A stretch of DNA of 64,000 nt, from IMG/VR virus record IMGVR_UViG_3300044997_001199, positions 62,001 through 126,000 of that record; one strand, written 5' to 3'. This DNA comes from a virus. The notes below the pieces were generated by a model that had not been told where the DNA came from, did not search any database, and worked only from the letters and a program-made list of their open reading frames with translations. Shown here piece after piece: positions 1-8,529 of the stretch; within the stretch, counting starts at the first letter, position 1; each line of letters opens with the position of its first letter. Both the position numbers and the translations under genes were made by a program.

Positions 1-568
1 GGTCATTGTAAGGGCTGATATAAAATAGCCCCCAATCATGACGATCTGCGATCGAAGCAAAATGACTGTTGCCATTGAAAAACACATGTGGAATCGATTG
101 CTGTGTTAGTTCCTGATGAAACTGCCAGATCTCTTGGTGCGCTCGTTGAGTGCATTGTTCCCAATCCACCTCGGCCACAAATTTTTTGTACCTTTGTTGA
201 TGGTCAGACGGAACATGGTCGATACCTGATGCATTGACTTGCCACCATTGGTCGTTGATCCACCATTCCTGGCGTTCCCACGTGCTCCATTGTATGACCA
301 TGAACGTGCGATCCAGCAGGTCAGGGTTGTTGACGATCCAGTCACGAGTGGTACGCATGGTTCTGTAATTGCTGCCGGCGCTTTCGGCATCACAGTGCAG
401 AACGGCGCCCAACCAATTGGCCAGTTTGCATCCGTAACTGGCCCTGAGATTGTCAGGATGAGGCTGACGGCCCAGCTCCCAGTGTATACCGTCATCCTCT
501 GCAAACACATGCGGAGTCACTGATTCGGCCGCGGCCGAATGGCTGTCACCGTTGACATAGAGATGCAT
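1..568 (-). CDS. GDSH-motif (SGNH-hydrolase-like) phage protein, 3' end outside window
   Basis: The reading frame starts at an ATG (566-568) and stays open to the window edge, giving about 189 residues without a stop, so the C-terminus is missing. The N-terminus reads MHLYVNGDSHSAAAES; the GDSH block at residues 7-10 resembles the nucleophile block of SGNH/GDSL hydrolases. Later blocks ESAGSNY and IQWSTWER resemble an uncharacterised family of marine T4-like phages (DUF6071-like, recalled, not searched). It lies 6 nt after the nucleotidyltransferase stop, in the same operon. Two other proteins here (20124-20933 and 40858-41499) have similar G-(D/C)-S-(H/Y/F) starts. Catalysis is not demonstrated; a sugar or lipid esterase role is inference. 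Confidence 0.7.
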   Translation of the reverse strand, partial: MHLYVNGDSHSAAAESVTPHVFAEDDGIHWELGRQPHPDNLRASYGCKLANWLGAVLHCDAESAGSNYRTMRTTRDWIVNNPDLLDRTFMVIQWSTWERQEWWINDQWWQVNASGIDHVPSDHQQRYKKFVAEVDWEQCTQRAHQEIWQFHQELTQQSIPHVFFNGNSHFASIADRHDWGLFYISPYND

Positions 569-574
569 GGTCTC

Positions 575-1033
575 TTACTTTTTTTCGGCCGCAGCCACAC
601 GCTTTCTCAGGCTGCTGGAACTAAAGCTATGATCTCTAGTATTAAATATCAATTCAATACCACGTTGTATGCATATGTTACGCCCGGTAAATTCACGATC
701 CTGGTATTCTACTCCCAGGATACGCACATCAATGGGCAGAGTCAACAAGATGTCTTCGAGATCTTTTTCGGTCTGGTAGACCACGATTTCGTCCACATAG
801 CGAGTGGCACTGAGCTGTATCTGGCGTTCCACTATGCTCTGCACCGGCGGATTCTTGGAATCGGGACGATCAATGGTGGGATCGGTCTGCAGGCCTGCTA
901 TGAGGTAGTCGCAGTGATTGCGAGCTTCGGCCAGCATGGCAATGTGTCCAGCATGCAGCAAATCAAAGGTGCTGAAAGTAATACCTATGGTATTGCCACG
1001 ATCTTTGAGATCCCGTACTCGATTGAAGATCAT
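575..1033 (-). CDS. Cytidylyltransferase-like nucleotidyltransferase
   Basis: This 152-residue protein has the cytidylyltransferase fold signatures: the HxGH motif HAGH at residues 27-30 after GITFSTFDLL, and a C-terminal SSSSLRKR block (138-145) in place of the family's ISTT/SSS-xx-R motif. Length and order fit the TagD/RfaE C-domain group, which transfers CMP or AMP to phosphorylated sugars or polyols. It may make a nucleotide-activated sugar or polyol for the glycosyltransferases further upstream; the substrate is unknown. The ATG overlaps the stop of the preceding gene by 4 nt (ATGA), which supports this start. Confidence 0.85.
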   Translation of the reverse strand: MIFNRVRDLKDRGNTIGITFSTFDLLHAGHIAMLAEARNHCDYLIAGLQTDPTIDRPDSKNPPVQSIVERQIQLSATRYVDEIVVYQTEKDLEDILLTLPIDVRILGVEYQDREFTGRNICIQRGIELIFNTRDHSFSSSSLRKRVAAAEKK

Positions 1034-1422
1034 GATACCTCACTCCTGCCGTTGCCGATGTCCCGACTTTTGACATAGATACCTGAATTTTGCATGGCCT
1101 GATCCTGTTCCCAAGTCTCCATGACCACATGTCGACAGACATTTTGAAACCACTGATCTACCACATCCGAATCGGTTTTCCCTGCGTATCCAGCTCTCAA
1201 AAGATTGGCCACAAACTTTTCGTTCCAGTCCAGTTCAAACGCGCCCTGATGAGGATTGGCTGGATCAATGTCCAGTCTCAGTACCGCCACATAGGGCTCG
1301 CCTTGTTCCGTGGCCAATTCTCGGGCAGATTTTGCGGGTTTTTTTGTTTCGTCCCGAGGTTTTTCTTTGGTTTGCTGCGGTTCGCTGATTTTGTTGTTTC
1401 TCCAGAAATCAAATATTCCCAT
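1030..1422 (-). CDS. Conserved phage protein with charged N-terminal linker
   Basis: The protein has 130 residues from MGIFDFWRNN. The start is fixed by a TAATG junction in which the A of the ATG is the last base of the queE stop. Residues about 10-40 are a Lys/Glu/Pro-rich linker. The rest is a compact acidic domain with blocks GAFELDWNEKFVANL and DVVDQWFQNVCRHVV. I recall this domain from T4-like cyanophages, where it has no assigned role. An upstream in-frame extension inside queE is rejected. Function unknown. Confidence 0.75.
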   Translation of the reverse strand: MGIFDFWRNNKISEPQQTKEKPRDETKKPAKSARELATEQGEPYVAVLRLDIDPANPHQGAFELDWNEKFVANLLRAGYAGKTDSDVVDQWFQNVCRHVVMETWEQDQAMQNSGIYVKSRDIGNGRSEVS

Positions 1423-2276
1423 TATCGTCCCCACCCGTTGCCCCAGATATCTACATGCAGCCGAGGCGAATACCAATGACCTCTGCGCAGAGCCTCGTCG
1501 GCCACATTGATACGATTGTCATCGTACACAGACACCACACCTCCTACCGGCATCACACACACCGGACCTCTAAATCCTGCTGTCCGATATTCTTCCACGG
1601 CTCGATCCACTTCGTCAAAGTCTGCTGTGTGTGCTACCACAAACTTGAGATAGGTCATACCCACAGTTTCGTATTCCACTATGATCTGTGGCTTGATGGC
1701 ATCTTCCCAACGTTCGCCGCTCACTGTGAGTTTTGGGCTCACCGAAAAAGTGATTTCTCTGCGACCCCGACAGGTGGTATTTAGATATCGTCGGAAATCA
1801 TCATGCAACGATTGTGTGCCATTGGTTTCAAATGTGATCTGCTGTAGGTCCTGCATGCGATCATGTTCAAACAATTCCACATAGGCCCGCTGCCATCCCA
1901 GCAACGGTTCCCCGCCAGTGATCACTAGATGCACGGGATTGCCATTGGGTTGCAGCCAGCGATTATTTGGCACGAGCGCCAACATGCGGTCCACGATTTC
2001 GCCAATTTCTAAACTAGGACTAAATTTTTTGAATGCCGGATGCCAGGACGCATAGCTGTCACAGCCAGTGGCCACCAAGGGCAGTTCTTCGAAGGTCTTG
2101 AACTGCACAACATTGGCCGCCACCGCATCGGCCGCGGTACTCATCTGTCCTTTGGGCATACCAAAAGATGAACAAGTGAAATTACATCCAAACGTGCGTA
2201 GGAAAACCGAAGGTACGCCTACGTATCGACCTTCGCCTTGTGCCGAATAAAAAATTTCTGACACCTTGAGTTTCAT
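1422..2276 (-). CDS. queE: 7-carboxy-7-deazaguanine synthase (radical SAM)
   Basis: QueE converts 6-carboxytetrahydropterin to 7-carboxy-7-deazaguanine using a [4Fe-4S] cluster and SAM. The N-terminus has the family signature EIFYSAQGEGRYVGVPS and FLRTFGCNFTC. Cluster cysteines are C31 and C35. The canonical third Cys two residues later is absent, and the likely ligand is C72 in TGCDSY, which matches the usual C-D-(T/S) end of the motif after an insertion (CX3CX36C). ITGGEPLLGWQ is the GGEP SAM-binding block. At 284 residues it is longer than the roughly 220 of E. coli QueE, mostly because of the insertion. It belongs with queD, folE and the DpdA-like gene. Confidence 0.93.
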   Translation of the reverse strand: MKLKVSEIFYSAQGEGRYVGVPSVFLRTFGCNFTCSSFGMPKGQMSTAADAVAANVVQFKTFEELPLVATGCDSYASWHPAFKKFSPSLEIGEIVDRMLALVPNNRWLQPNGNPVHLVITGGEPLLGWQRAYVELFEHDRMQDLQQITFETNGTQSLHDDFRRYLNTTCRGRREITFSVSPKLTVSGERWEDAIKPQIIVEYETVGMTYLKFVVAHTADFDEVDRAVEEYRTAGFRGPVCVMPVGGVVSVYDDNRINVADEALRRGHWYSPRLHVDIWGNGWGR

Positions 2277-2731
2277 TGTGTAATTATAACATCATTTTCA
2301 GTTTTGATCCAGACTCTGGCTCCACAACTCAATGGCCTGTGGGTAAAGTATTTAACAACCGCAGGCCCTGTGATCTCGACTTCATGCGCGTAGACATTGG
2401 AGTGCCCACTTTTGACTGTGAGCATAGGTTCATCTGAGCTGTTTTTGGTAAAGTAATCATATTCTAATTTACTTTCTCTCAAATTGATTTCATCAACTAT
2501 TGATCTTTGAATAGGGTTATTTTTAGCATATTCTGTTTTGATTTTTTTATCCTCTTCTTTACAATCCCTACAATAGATTTCATATTCGGCCACCGTTATC
2601 TTTGAAATCATTTCTTCAGTTTCGATGACAATGTCAGGAGCCTTTAGTTTTTTCAATCTTTTGACCCTTGCCTGTCTTTCTTCTTGAAACTTTTTATTTC
2701 CACTTATAGTATCTTCAATAATTTCTCTCAT
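2273..2731 (-). CDS. Hypothetical protein with coiled-coil N-terminal half
   Basis: This 152-residue protein starts at an ATG well placed between neighbours and overlaps the queE start by 4 nt (ATGA), suggesting translational coupling. Residues 1-95 are rich in Lys, Glu and Arg and look like a long charged helix; they include CRDC (54-57). The C-terminal part from about 100 is beta-like (EVEITGPAVVKYF). The underlying DNA is more AT-rich than the neighbouring genes, which may mean separate acquisition. I recognise no family. Confidence 0.65.
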   Translation of the reverse strand: MREIIEDTISGNKKFQEERQARVKRLKKLKAPDIVIETEEMISKITVAEYEIYCRDCKEEDKKIKTEYAKNNPIQRSIVDEINLRESKLEYDYFTKNSSDEPMLTVKSGHSNVYAHEVEITGPAVVKYFTHRPLSCGARVWIKTENDVIITQ

Positions 2732-2734
2732 TCT

Positions 2735-2920
2735 TCAACTCCATCTCAGTAGTGTTAGTGTTGCCATCTTAGGATCACGGAACCACCATGAGCAACCATA
2801 GTCAGAGTCCAAGGGACTTAGGTTGTAAGTCCTGCCCCAGTCCCTGCCAAACTCGCCCACATACCGATCTAACCAACGACCAAAGTCAATCTGAGCATCC
2901 ACTAGAAAAACTTGTTTCAA
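2735..2920 (-). CDS. Small conserved-type phage protein
   Basis: The 61-residue protein begins MKQVFLVDAQIDF and ends WWFRDPKMATLTLLRWS. The ending FRDPKMATLTLLRW resembles the tail of several short proteins of T4-like marine phages that I recall as hypothetical. It sits 3 nt upstream of the coiled-coil gene in the same operon. No catalytic motif is visible. Function unknown. Confidence 0.6.
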   Translation of the reverse strand: MKQVFLVDAQIDFGRWLDRYVGEFGRDWGRTYNLSPLDSDYGCSWWFRDPKMATLTLLRWS

Positions 2921-2945
2921 TGCTGTGAGTTGGTATTGTTTTCAT

Positions 2946-3656
2946 TTAAAACTCCAGTATCAGATGGCTGCGGTTTCTATAAACACATCGCTGGGCCTGC
3001 GCAGTCCAGGCATCGTAGAGCTCGTCATCGACCAGTCTGCAGTGTTCTTGTTGCTTGGCGTATCTGCCTACCTTGATGGGATGATATTCAACCCAGTTGG
3101 TTATCACAAATCGTCCGTGAAACTCACGCACGATGCGATCCCAGGTTGGGTCAAACAGTTCCTGCTGGATGTGTTCTATGGTATCCACCATGACGATAGT
3201 ATCGTAATTTGCAAAATCAATCTTATCGATCAGGTAATCGATGGATCCAATCAATGGTGATGCGTTTTTGAATTTTTTTCCAAAAAACTGTTTTCCGGTT
3301 TTCGAAAACCAAGTTTTGGAATCCTCACACACTTCAATGCTGGTAACCGGTATCTGCAAATGAGTCAGCACAGCGGCAATTTCGCCGCGACCACCACCTA
3401 TTTCCAACACACCACTGGGATGTCTTGTGGCTGCTGTACGCAAAAAACCAATCTGGTCTTGGAGAACATTTTTGTTGACCACTTCCATACGACCGGTTGG
3501 GTGTATTTCAAAATACCACGGAAATGCGTCCATCAGCTGATCCCAGGTGATGCCATGCATATAACTCAGTGCGGCCATGGTGTCACCAAATTTCAAATTT
3601 CCTGCATGCCAGCTGCGTATGCCGTCGGCCCGAGAAAAATAATCATAATCATACAT
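2946..3656 (-). CDS. Class I SAM-dependent methyltransferase
   Basis: The 236-residue protein has the SAM-binding glycine motif LEIGGGRGE at residues 84-92. An acidic residue follows the next strand (SIEV), and motif IV-like DTIVMVDTIEH is near residue 155, as in Methyltransf_11/23-type enzymes. The N-terminal 80 residues are unlike classic DNA methyltransferases and there is no DPPY or PC motif, so a small-molecule or sugar substrate is more likely than DNA. Its position beside glycosyltransferase and deazaguanine genes would suit either sugar or modified-base decoration. Specificity unknown. Confidence 0.82.
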   Translation of the reverse strand: MYDYDYFSRADGIRSWHAGNLKFGDTMAALSYMHGITWDQLMDAFPWYFEIHPTGRMEVVNKNVLQDQIGFLRTAATRHPSGVLEIGGGRGEIAAVLTHLQIPVTSIEVCEDSKTWFSKTGKQFFGKKFKNASPLIGSIDYLIDKIDFANYDTIVMVDTIEHIQQELFDPTWDRIVREFHGRFVITNWVEYHPIKVGRYAKQQEHCRLVDDELYDAWTAQAQRCVYRNRSHLILEF

Positions 3657-3676
3657 GTTCGTAGTTCCTTGGATCG

Positions 3677-4507
3677 TTAGGTTGAGTGTGGATTGGCGTA
3701 TTGCACCATCTGTCGATTGACGTCATTCTGGGCCAGTTTTTCCCAGGGATCTTGTGTTCCGTTGAACACATTTTCAAAAAAAGTCATGTCCTGGCACAAA
3801 ACTGTGCGTAAATAGGCTGCCAGTTTGTAGCAGTCGCGATATCGAAGATTTATCATTTCCACACTCTGAAAATCTCGCGGATCCTGAGGATTGCCCTCCA
3901 TGATCTTGCGTTCCCGGAATGTGCTGTCACAGTTATTCCCTGTGAGATCATAACGGTCGTGCGTGACCTCGACCGGGATGCGCTCCCAGATATCCAATAC
4001 ATAGGCCTGCTGGCTGAGCCAAGCGTCCTGACTGGGATGCGGACTGATATAACCTGTCAATTCATACCATTTGCTGGGCAGTATTGGAAAGATACTGTAA
4101 GGATGGTCTCTGTGAGTGTGGAACGCCAACAGTTTGAATTCGCCCGAATGCTGCATGATCGTCGAGTCCCATCCCTGGGTTTCCATCACGGCATCGTCGT
4201 TCCACACTATCATCCATTGTGCGGATGCATGTGGTGCTAGGCCGTTGTAGTAGAGATTGAGATGGCTGTAGCCCATGCGGTCAAACACCATGGCACGGTA
4301 ATTGATCTCATGTTGGTCCAGCCATGGCACTATCTGCGAGGTAAAGAAATCGATACCAACGGTGTCGTCGCGATCAAATGCCAGCAAAATCTGCACACGA
4401 TCCGGCACTGCGGCTAGATCAAACAGACTGCGCACACTACGAAACAGAGTTTCTGTGCGCCCGCGCGTGGCCAACAACACTGCTATGTCAAATAAATGCT
4501 GAGACAT
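3677..4507 (-). CDS. GT-A type glycosyltransferase-like protein
   Basis: The 276-residue protein opens with FDIAVLLATRGRTETLFRSVRSL, the nucleotide-sugar-binding start of GT-A enzymes, and has an acidic DxD-like block VWNDDAVM at 101-108. It lacks the long C-terminal region of many GT2 proteins. It lies 3 nt downstream of queD. The family suggests sugar transfer from an NDP-sugar; whether the acceptor is modified DNA, a virion protein or host glycan is open. Confidence 0.75.
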   Translation of the reverse strand: MSQHLFDIAVLLATRGRTETLFRSVRSLFDLAAVPDRVQILLAFDRDDTVGIDFFTSQIVPWLDQHEINYRAMVFDRMGYSHLNLYYNGLAPHASAQWMIVWNDDAVMETQGWDSTIMQHSGEFKLLAFHTHRDHPYSIFPILPSKWYELTGYISPHPSQDAWLSQQAYVLDIWERIPVEVTHDRYDLTGNNCDSTFRERKIMEGNPQDPRDFQSVEMINLRYRDCYKLAAYLRTVLCQDMTFFENVFNGTQDPWEKLAQNDVNRQMVQYANPHST

Positions 4508-4510
4508 TGG

Positions 4511-5059
4511 TCACTGCCCCGACCGATTCGCAATCGAGCATTCGTAGATGGCCGAATTACCATCATGCTCAAACACTTCGGCTGATCGTAGATGCACACC
4601 TTGTCCCACTGGATACCGCGCTTCAAAGTGTCGACCGTTGGGATGGCACCAGCTGCGACCTTCCTGATATGCGGTCAAGATCTCTGACATGACTTGATAG
4701 GCCAATTCGGCAAATTTTTCGCAACCCACAGCCGAGACAATCCGTAGGTCACAGATACCGCCTTGATCCTGCAGGCCAAGTTTGGCCAGTTCGACGAATT
4801 TTTCAAGATATGGGTCATCCTGAGCGACCACCAGAGTGTGATCGAACTGCCAGTCGGCCCATTCCTTGAAGGCCCTGAGCCCCCCAAAATCCATGACCCA
4901 GTTGCGATTATCCAGAGTTTCAGACTCAAATACCAAGCGTAGACCAATGGAATAGCCGTGCAACAGCGAACAATGGCTGTGAGAGGATCGCCACTGACGA
5001 AAGCAGCAACTCAATCCACGGTCGGTGCCGTAGGTTTTAGTCGAAAGATACTTTGCCAT
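4511..5059 (-). CDS. queD: 6-carboxy-5,6,7,8-tetrahydropterin synthase
   Basis: QueD converts dihydroneopterin triphosphate, the FolE product, to 6-carboxytetrahydropterin. This 182-residue protein has the T-fold signature near the N-terminus: CFRQW, then SHSHCSLLHGYS, with H27/H29, the probable catalytic C30 and H34. Later come NRNWVMDFGGLRAFKEW and FDHTLVV, matching the family's DFxxLK and LDH blocks. The usual HGH pair reads HGY here, so one zinc ligand may come from a different histidine, an apparent phage variant. Only 4 nt separate it from folE, so the two first pathway steps are co-transcribed. Confidence 0.9.
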   Translation of the reverse strand: MAKYLSTKTYGTDRGLSCCFRQWRSSHSHCSLLHGYSIGLRLVFESETLDNRNWVMDFGGLRAFKEWADWQFDHTLVVAQDDPYLEKFVELAKLGLQDQGGICDLRIVSAVGCEKFAELAYQVMSEILTAYQEGRSWCHPNGRHFEARYPVGQGVHLRSAEVFEHDGNSAIYECSIANRSGQ

Positions 5060-5063
5060 TTAA

Positions 5064-5747
5064 TTATCTGTGTCCTTTCATGCTAAGACAAATATCGTAG
5101 AATTCTTGTTTCAGCGCAGGATCAGTTTCGAATGCACCTAGCATGATGGCCGTGGTCATGTCTGATTCGTGCTCACGCACACCGCGCTGAGTCATGCAAT
5201 GATGTTCAGCCTTGACTACCACTGCGACGTTTGAGGTCCGGGCGTATCGTTTGAGTGCCTCTGCTATCTGCGTGGTCATCTCCTCCTGGATCTGCGGACG
5301 TTCACAGATATGATGCACGATGCGATTGAACTTGCTGAGTCCAATGACTTCCTCTTCGGGCACAATGCCCACCCAGCAGTGACCCACGATGTTCTGAAAG
5401 TGATGCGCACATGTGGATCTGATGGTTATGGGTCCGGTGGTATACAGGCTTTTGTATCCCATGTTAGGGAACGCAGTGACCTTGGGCACCGGGCGATAGC
5501 GGCCTGAAAAGGTTTCCATGACAAACATATTGGCCACTCGTCGTGCAGTGTCTCGAGTGTTGTGGTCATGGTCGGTGTCGATCACGAGGCTTTCCAGCAC
5601 ATCTTGCATCTTGGCCGCCACTTCGTCTACCAGTTGTTCCAACTCACCGGGTTGGATAAATTCGGCAATGTTGTCATTGCAATGAAATCGTGCGCCGGCC
5701 ATGTTGATGCGATTGCGAATGGTATTACTAATTTTGGTATAAATCAT
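5064..5747 (-). CDS. folE: GTP cyclohydrolase I
   Basis: FolE opens GTP to dihydroneopterin triphosphate, the first step of folate and 7-deazaguanine synthesis. The 227-residue protein has the zinc-site blocks STCAHHFQNIVGHCWVGI (C113, H115, H116) and AEHHCMTQRGVRE (H182, H183, C184), and the GLSKFNRIVHH substrate block. Length matches bacterial FolE (about 190-220). A second ATG at codon 16 is possible; the upstream one is kept. A TTGCAA-17-TATCAT promoter-like element lies just upstream (5790-5818), so this gene may lead the folE-queD-queE operon. Confidence 0.95.
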   Translation of the reverse strand: MIYTKISNTIRNRINMAGARFHCNDNIAEFIQPGELEQLVDEVAAKMQDVLESLVIDTDHDHNTRDTARRVANMFVMETFSGRYRPVPKVTAFPNMGYKSLYTTGPITIRSTCAHHFQNIVGHCWVGIVPEEEVIGLSKFNRIVHHICERPQIQEEMTTQIAEALKRYARTSNVAVVVKAEHHCMTQRGVREHESDMTTAIMLGAFETDPALKQEFYDICLSMKGHR

Positions 5748-5787
5748 GCGTTCTCCGAGTTAGGGTCGAGGATGACCAGTTATAGTG

Positions 5788-6387
5788 TTATGATATAGGG
5801 TTTTCCGTGATCTTGCAAGATCTAAGATCGGGATATTGGTGATATTTAGGGACCGGATCAACCCGGGGAAGTTTTTCAAGTCCCATGGCTGCTTCCTCAG
5901 GATTCATTTTGTAGTGGTAGCCCACGTAGAATGTCTGCTGATCTTGCCAGGGCACAATGCTGAGATCGCGCCCGTCGTATCGTTGCAGGCGCAGACGCTG
6001 ATATGCGTCCGGGTCGTCCAGCAGGATCGCACCACCGCGTCCAATTTCCAAAGGTTTGCCGCGTCCAAAACTCACACACTGCATCTGACCAGCACGATAC
6101 ATGCCAGGCGCCAACAGTCGTGCAGAGTCCCAGATCCGAGTGCCATGTATGGGATATTCACCCAGCCACTCGTGGTCGAGATAGGAATATCCGATACTCA
6201 GTTTGTGCATGACCATGGGCACCGACAGATAGGTAAACGCAGTGAATTGTACGTACTCAGGACGTTCGTACCGCAAGCAAAGTTCAAGTGCATGAGTACA
6301 GCAGTCCGTGGCAATGGCAAAAGGCGCACCGGTATAGTCACACAGTGCCTGTTCAAACTGTGCGATGGTGGTAAAGTTTACTTCCAA
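5788..6387 (-). CDS. Short DegT/DnrJ/EryC1-type aminotransferase-like protein
   Basis: The N-terminal fold of sugar aminotransferases is visible: FTTIAQFEQALCDYTGAPFAIATDCCTHALELCL (residues about 5-38), QFTAFTY, then SFGRGKPLEIGRGGAILL, where the lysine fits the PLP-binding SF..K...GEGG block. At 199 residues it is about half the usual 370-400, lacking the C-terminal small domain. Either the rest has been lost, it is a minimal phage version, or it acts as a binding protein. The start overlaps the epimerase stop by 10 nt. Amino-sugar synthesis is the family role; activity of this short form is uncertain. Confidence 0.7.
   Translation of the reverse strand: MEVNFTTIAQFEQALCDYTGAPFAIATDCCTHALELCLRYERPEYVQFTAFTYLSVPMVMHKLSIGYSYLDHEWLGEYPIHGTRIWDSARLLAPGMYRAGQMQCVSFGRGKPLEIGRGGAILLDDPDAYQRLRLQRYDGRDLSIVPWQDQQTFYVGYHYKMNPEEAAMGLEKLPRVDPVPKYHQYPDLRSCKITENPIS
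5790..5818 (-). promoter_or_regulatory. Sigma70-like promoter before folE
   Basis: TTGCAA (5813-5818), 17-bp spacer, TATCAT (5790-5795), reading on the minus strand toward folE (ATG 5747). Four and five of six bases match consensus. Activity is inferred. Confidence 0.45.
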
Positions 6388-7328
6388 TGCCAGGCCTGTG
6401 CATGTTCAATGGCGTCGGCCACGGTCCAGCGTGATGCCCAGCCAGCAGTGCGTTTCCACAGGTCAGGATCTGCATAGGATTCAGCTGGATCACCTGTACG
6501 AGCCGGACCATCGATCACAGACACAGCGTGTCCAGTGACCTGCGCGACTAGATCCACGATTTCGCGATTGCTGTGCGCTGTACCAGTGCCCAGGTTGTAG
6601 ATGCCTGCAGGAACCTTGCGATCTATGGCCCGGACGTGTGCGTCGGCGATGTCTTCCACGTGCGTATAATCTCGCACACAGGTACCGTCGCGGGTGTCAA
6701 ATCCCACACCGTTCAAGGTAAATGCACTGCCATCCCGGGCAGCAGCCAACAACCGAGGAATAAGATGCGTGGCACCGGGTTCTTGTCCGTGGCGACCAAG
6801 GTGGTCGGCTCCGCAGGCGTTGAAATATCTAAAGCACACATAGTCCACTGCGTAGGCTCGATGATAGGCCTCAAACAACCATTCTACCATGGCTTTGCTT
6901 TGGCCATACGGGCTCAACGGCATCACAGGGTCAGATTCCCTACAGGGATTGAATTCTGGCTGACCATAGATCGATGAACTGGAACTGAAAACAATGCGTG
7001 TGCCCGGCTGATTGTTACGGATATAATCTACCAAAGTCTTGGTGCGTACAAAATTGTTGTCGTAATACAGTCCCGGGTCAGACACACTGGGCGCGACCAA
7101 ACTGCTGCCTGCACAGTGAATCACGGCGTCGATGTGATGCGAGCCCAGCTGACCCAACGAACTGGCCGCTGCAAAATCTGCTGTGACCGTGGAATCCGCC
7201 ACATTGCGCAGATGGTCGGGCATGGGCCGTTGATCAACAGCCATGGCCCACAGTCCATGGTCCTTGAGGCGCAGCAAGGTCTGTCCGCCAATGAATCCTG
7301 CTGCTCCGGTAATGAGTATTCTTTGCAT
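6378..7328 (-). CDS. NAD-dependent sugar epimerase/dehydratase (GalE-like)
   Basis: This 316-residue extended short-chain dehydrogenase has the Rossmann motif GAAGFIG at 8-14, the Ser-rich catalytic strand VFSSSSSIYG (113-122), and the catalytic pair Y141-K145 in SPYGQSK. RYFNACGAD and RDGTCVRDYTHVEDIADAH are hallmark GalE blocks, so a UDP-hexose 4-epimerase is the best guess. It is flanked by aminotransferase-like and glycosyltransferase genes, consistent with making an NDP-sugar for phage-directed glycosylation. Substrate not determinable here. Confidence 0.88.
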   Translation of the reverse strand: MQRILITGAAGFIGGQTLLRLKDHGLWAMAVDQRPMPDHLRNVADSTVTADFAAASSLGQLGSHHIDAVIHCAGSSLVAPSVSDPGLYYDNNFVRTKTLVDYIRNNQPGTRIVFSSSSSIYGQPEFNPCRESDPVMPLSPYGQSKAMVEWLFEAYHRAYAVDYVCFRYFNACGADHLGRHGQEPGATHLIPRLLAAARDGSAFTLNGVGFDTRDGTCVRDYTHVEDIADAHVRAIDRKVPAGIYNLGTGTAHSNREIVDLVAQVTGHAVSVIDGPARTGDPAESYADPDLWKRTAGWASRWTVADAIEHAQAWHWK

Positions 7329-7329
7329 G

Positions 7330-8529
7330 TTAACCCTCGATCTTTCTCACATGATACTTGGCGGCACTGACATGGTCTCTGTAGCGGGGACCGTCTCGCC
7401 GCCATTGTTCGCCTTGCCCCAGCATGATGTCTACACAACGATCCACAGTACCGTCAGTCCAGTCTGAAATCAGGCCCTGATTGTGGTGCGGGTCACGCAA
7501 GAGATTTTGCAATTTGTGGAAGGCATCATCAATGGACCAAGGCACATAGAGTCGGTTGGGATCGTCGGCAAAGGTCTCAGGGAATGAACGATAGGCCGGA
7601 TACAGCACGTTGCAGCCCAGGGTGTCAGCTTCGCTCACTGTATTGCTCACCCAGTCCTGCAGTGCACAGTTGAACAACACTCGGGTATCGTTCAACAGGT
7701 CGTAGTACTGATTCTTGGAAAGACCCTCGTAGATGGTCAAGAGACCGCGTTGTTCGAGCCCACGTGCACGTTCCACATAGCGGGGGTTATTGGAACGCAG
7801 TTCGCTGCCTTGGAACACACAGAATTCCACTCCCACTGGTCCCTGTGCATGGAACATCTCAACAAGGTCCATGTAGAATCCGGGCTGCTTTTCCTGATCC
7901 CAGCGAGCAGCGAATCCTACTCTGCGCGGCCGCTCTGCAAAGGGTCGGACATTGTCGGCGCCACCAATGCGTTCTAGCACTTCTGCCTTGCCGAACGCCA
8001 GGCCTGAAATGTTGTAGATCGGAGCAGTCCAGCCAGCGATACGCATGTGAGCCACCATTTCTTCATTGGTAGCCAACACCGTGGCGAAATCATTGACCAT
8101 GTGTTCGTAGTGCGACATCCAGCGATTCATGCCCCACACATGCACAAAATCATCGGGGTCAATGCTCTGAGCAAGACAGCGCACAAACACCCGCGGCCGC
8201 TGGTTTTCCGGAATCTGGTCCATGATGTAGGGCAGGCTTTCGATGCCCGGCTGGAACATGTCTTCGAAGAAAATCACATCTTGAGCAGTGACTTCTCCTT
8301 GCTGCATGAGTCTCACTAGGTTCATCATCTGGCTCATGCCAAAATAGCTGCGCCCGTGTGCATCCAGTACCTGCCCCACTGAGATCTTCTGCGAGTTGTC
8401 AAGATTGAGTCCGGGTATATAGACCACATCTAGGCCACGACGGTCAAACACGCGCCGGTTCCATTCTGTGAGTTGGAGAGTGTATCGGGCCTCGTACGAT
8501 TCGAGTCCCATGTAATAGAGTTTACGCAT
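7330..8529 (-). CDS. GT-B (GT4-like) glycosyltransferase
   Basis: The 399-residue protein has the C-terminal GT-B signature: RRVGFAARWDQEKQPGF near 205-220, then YEGLSKNQYYDLLNDTRVLFNCALQDWVSNTVSEADTLG, the group-1 donor-binding region with a conserved acidic residue before a glycine. There is no signal peptide or membrane segment, so it is cytoplasmic. It lies 1 nt upstream of the epimerase gene, suggesting coupled expression. Donor and acceptor unknown. Confidence 0.8.
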   Translation of the reverse strand: MRKLYYMGLESYEARYTLQLTEWNRRVFDRRGLDVVYIPGLNLDNSQKISVGQVLDAHGRSYFGMSQMMNLVRLMQQGEVTAQDVIFFEDMFQPGIESLPYIMDQIPENQRPRVFVRCLAQSIDPDDFVHVWGMNRWMSHYEHMVNDFATVLATNEEMVAHMRIAGWTAPIYNISGLAFGKAEVLERIGGADNVRPFAERPRRVGFAARWDQEKQPGFYMDLVEMFHAQGPVGVEFCVFQGSELRSNNPRYVERARGLEQRGLLTIYEGLSKNQYYDLLNDTRVLFNCALQDWVSNTVSEADTLGCNVLYPAYRSFPETFADDPNRLYVPWSIDDAFHKLQNLLRDPHHNQGLISDWTDGTVDRCVDIMLGQGEQWRRDGPRYRDHVSAAKYHVRKIEG

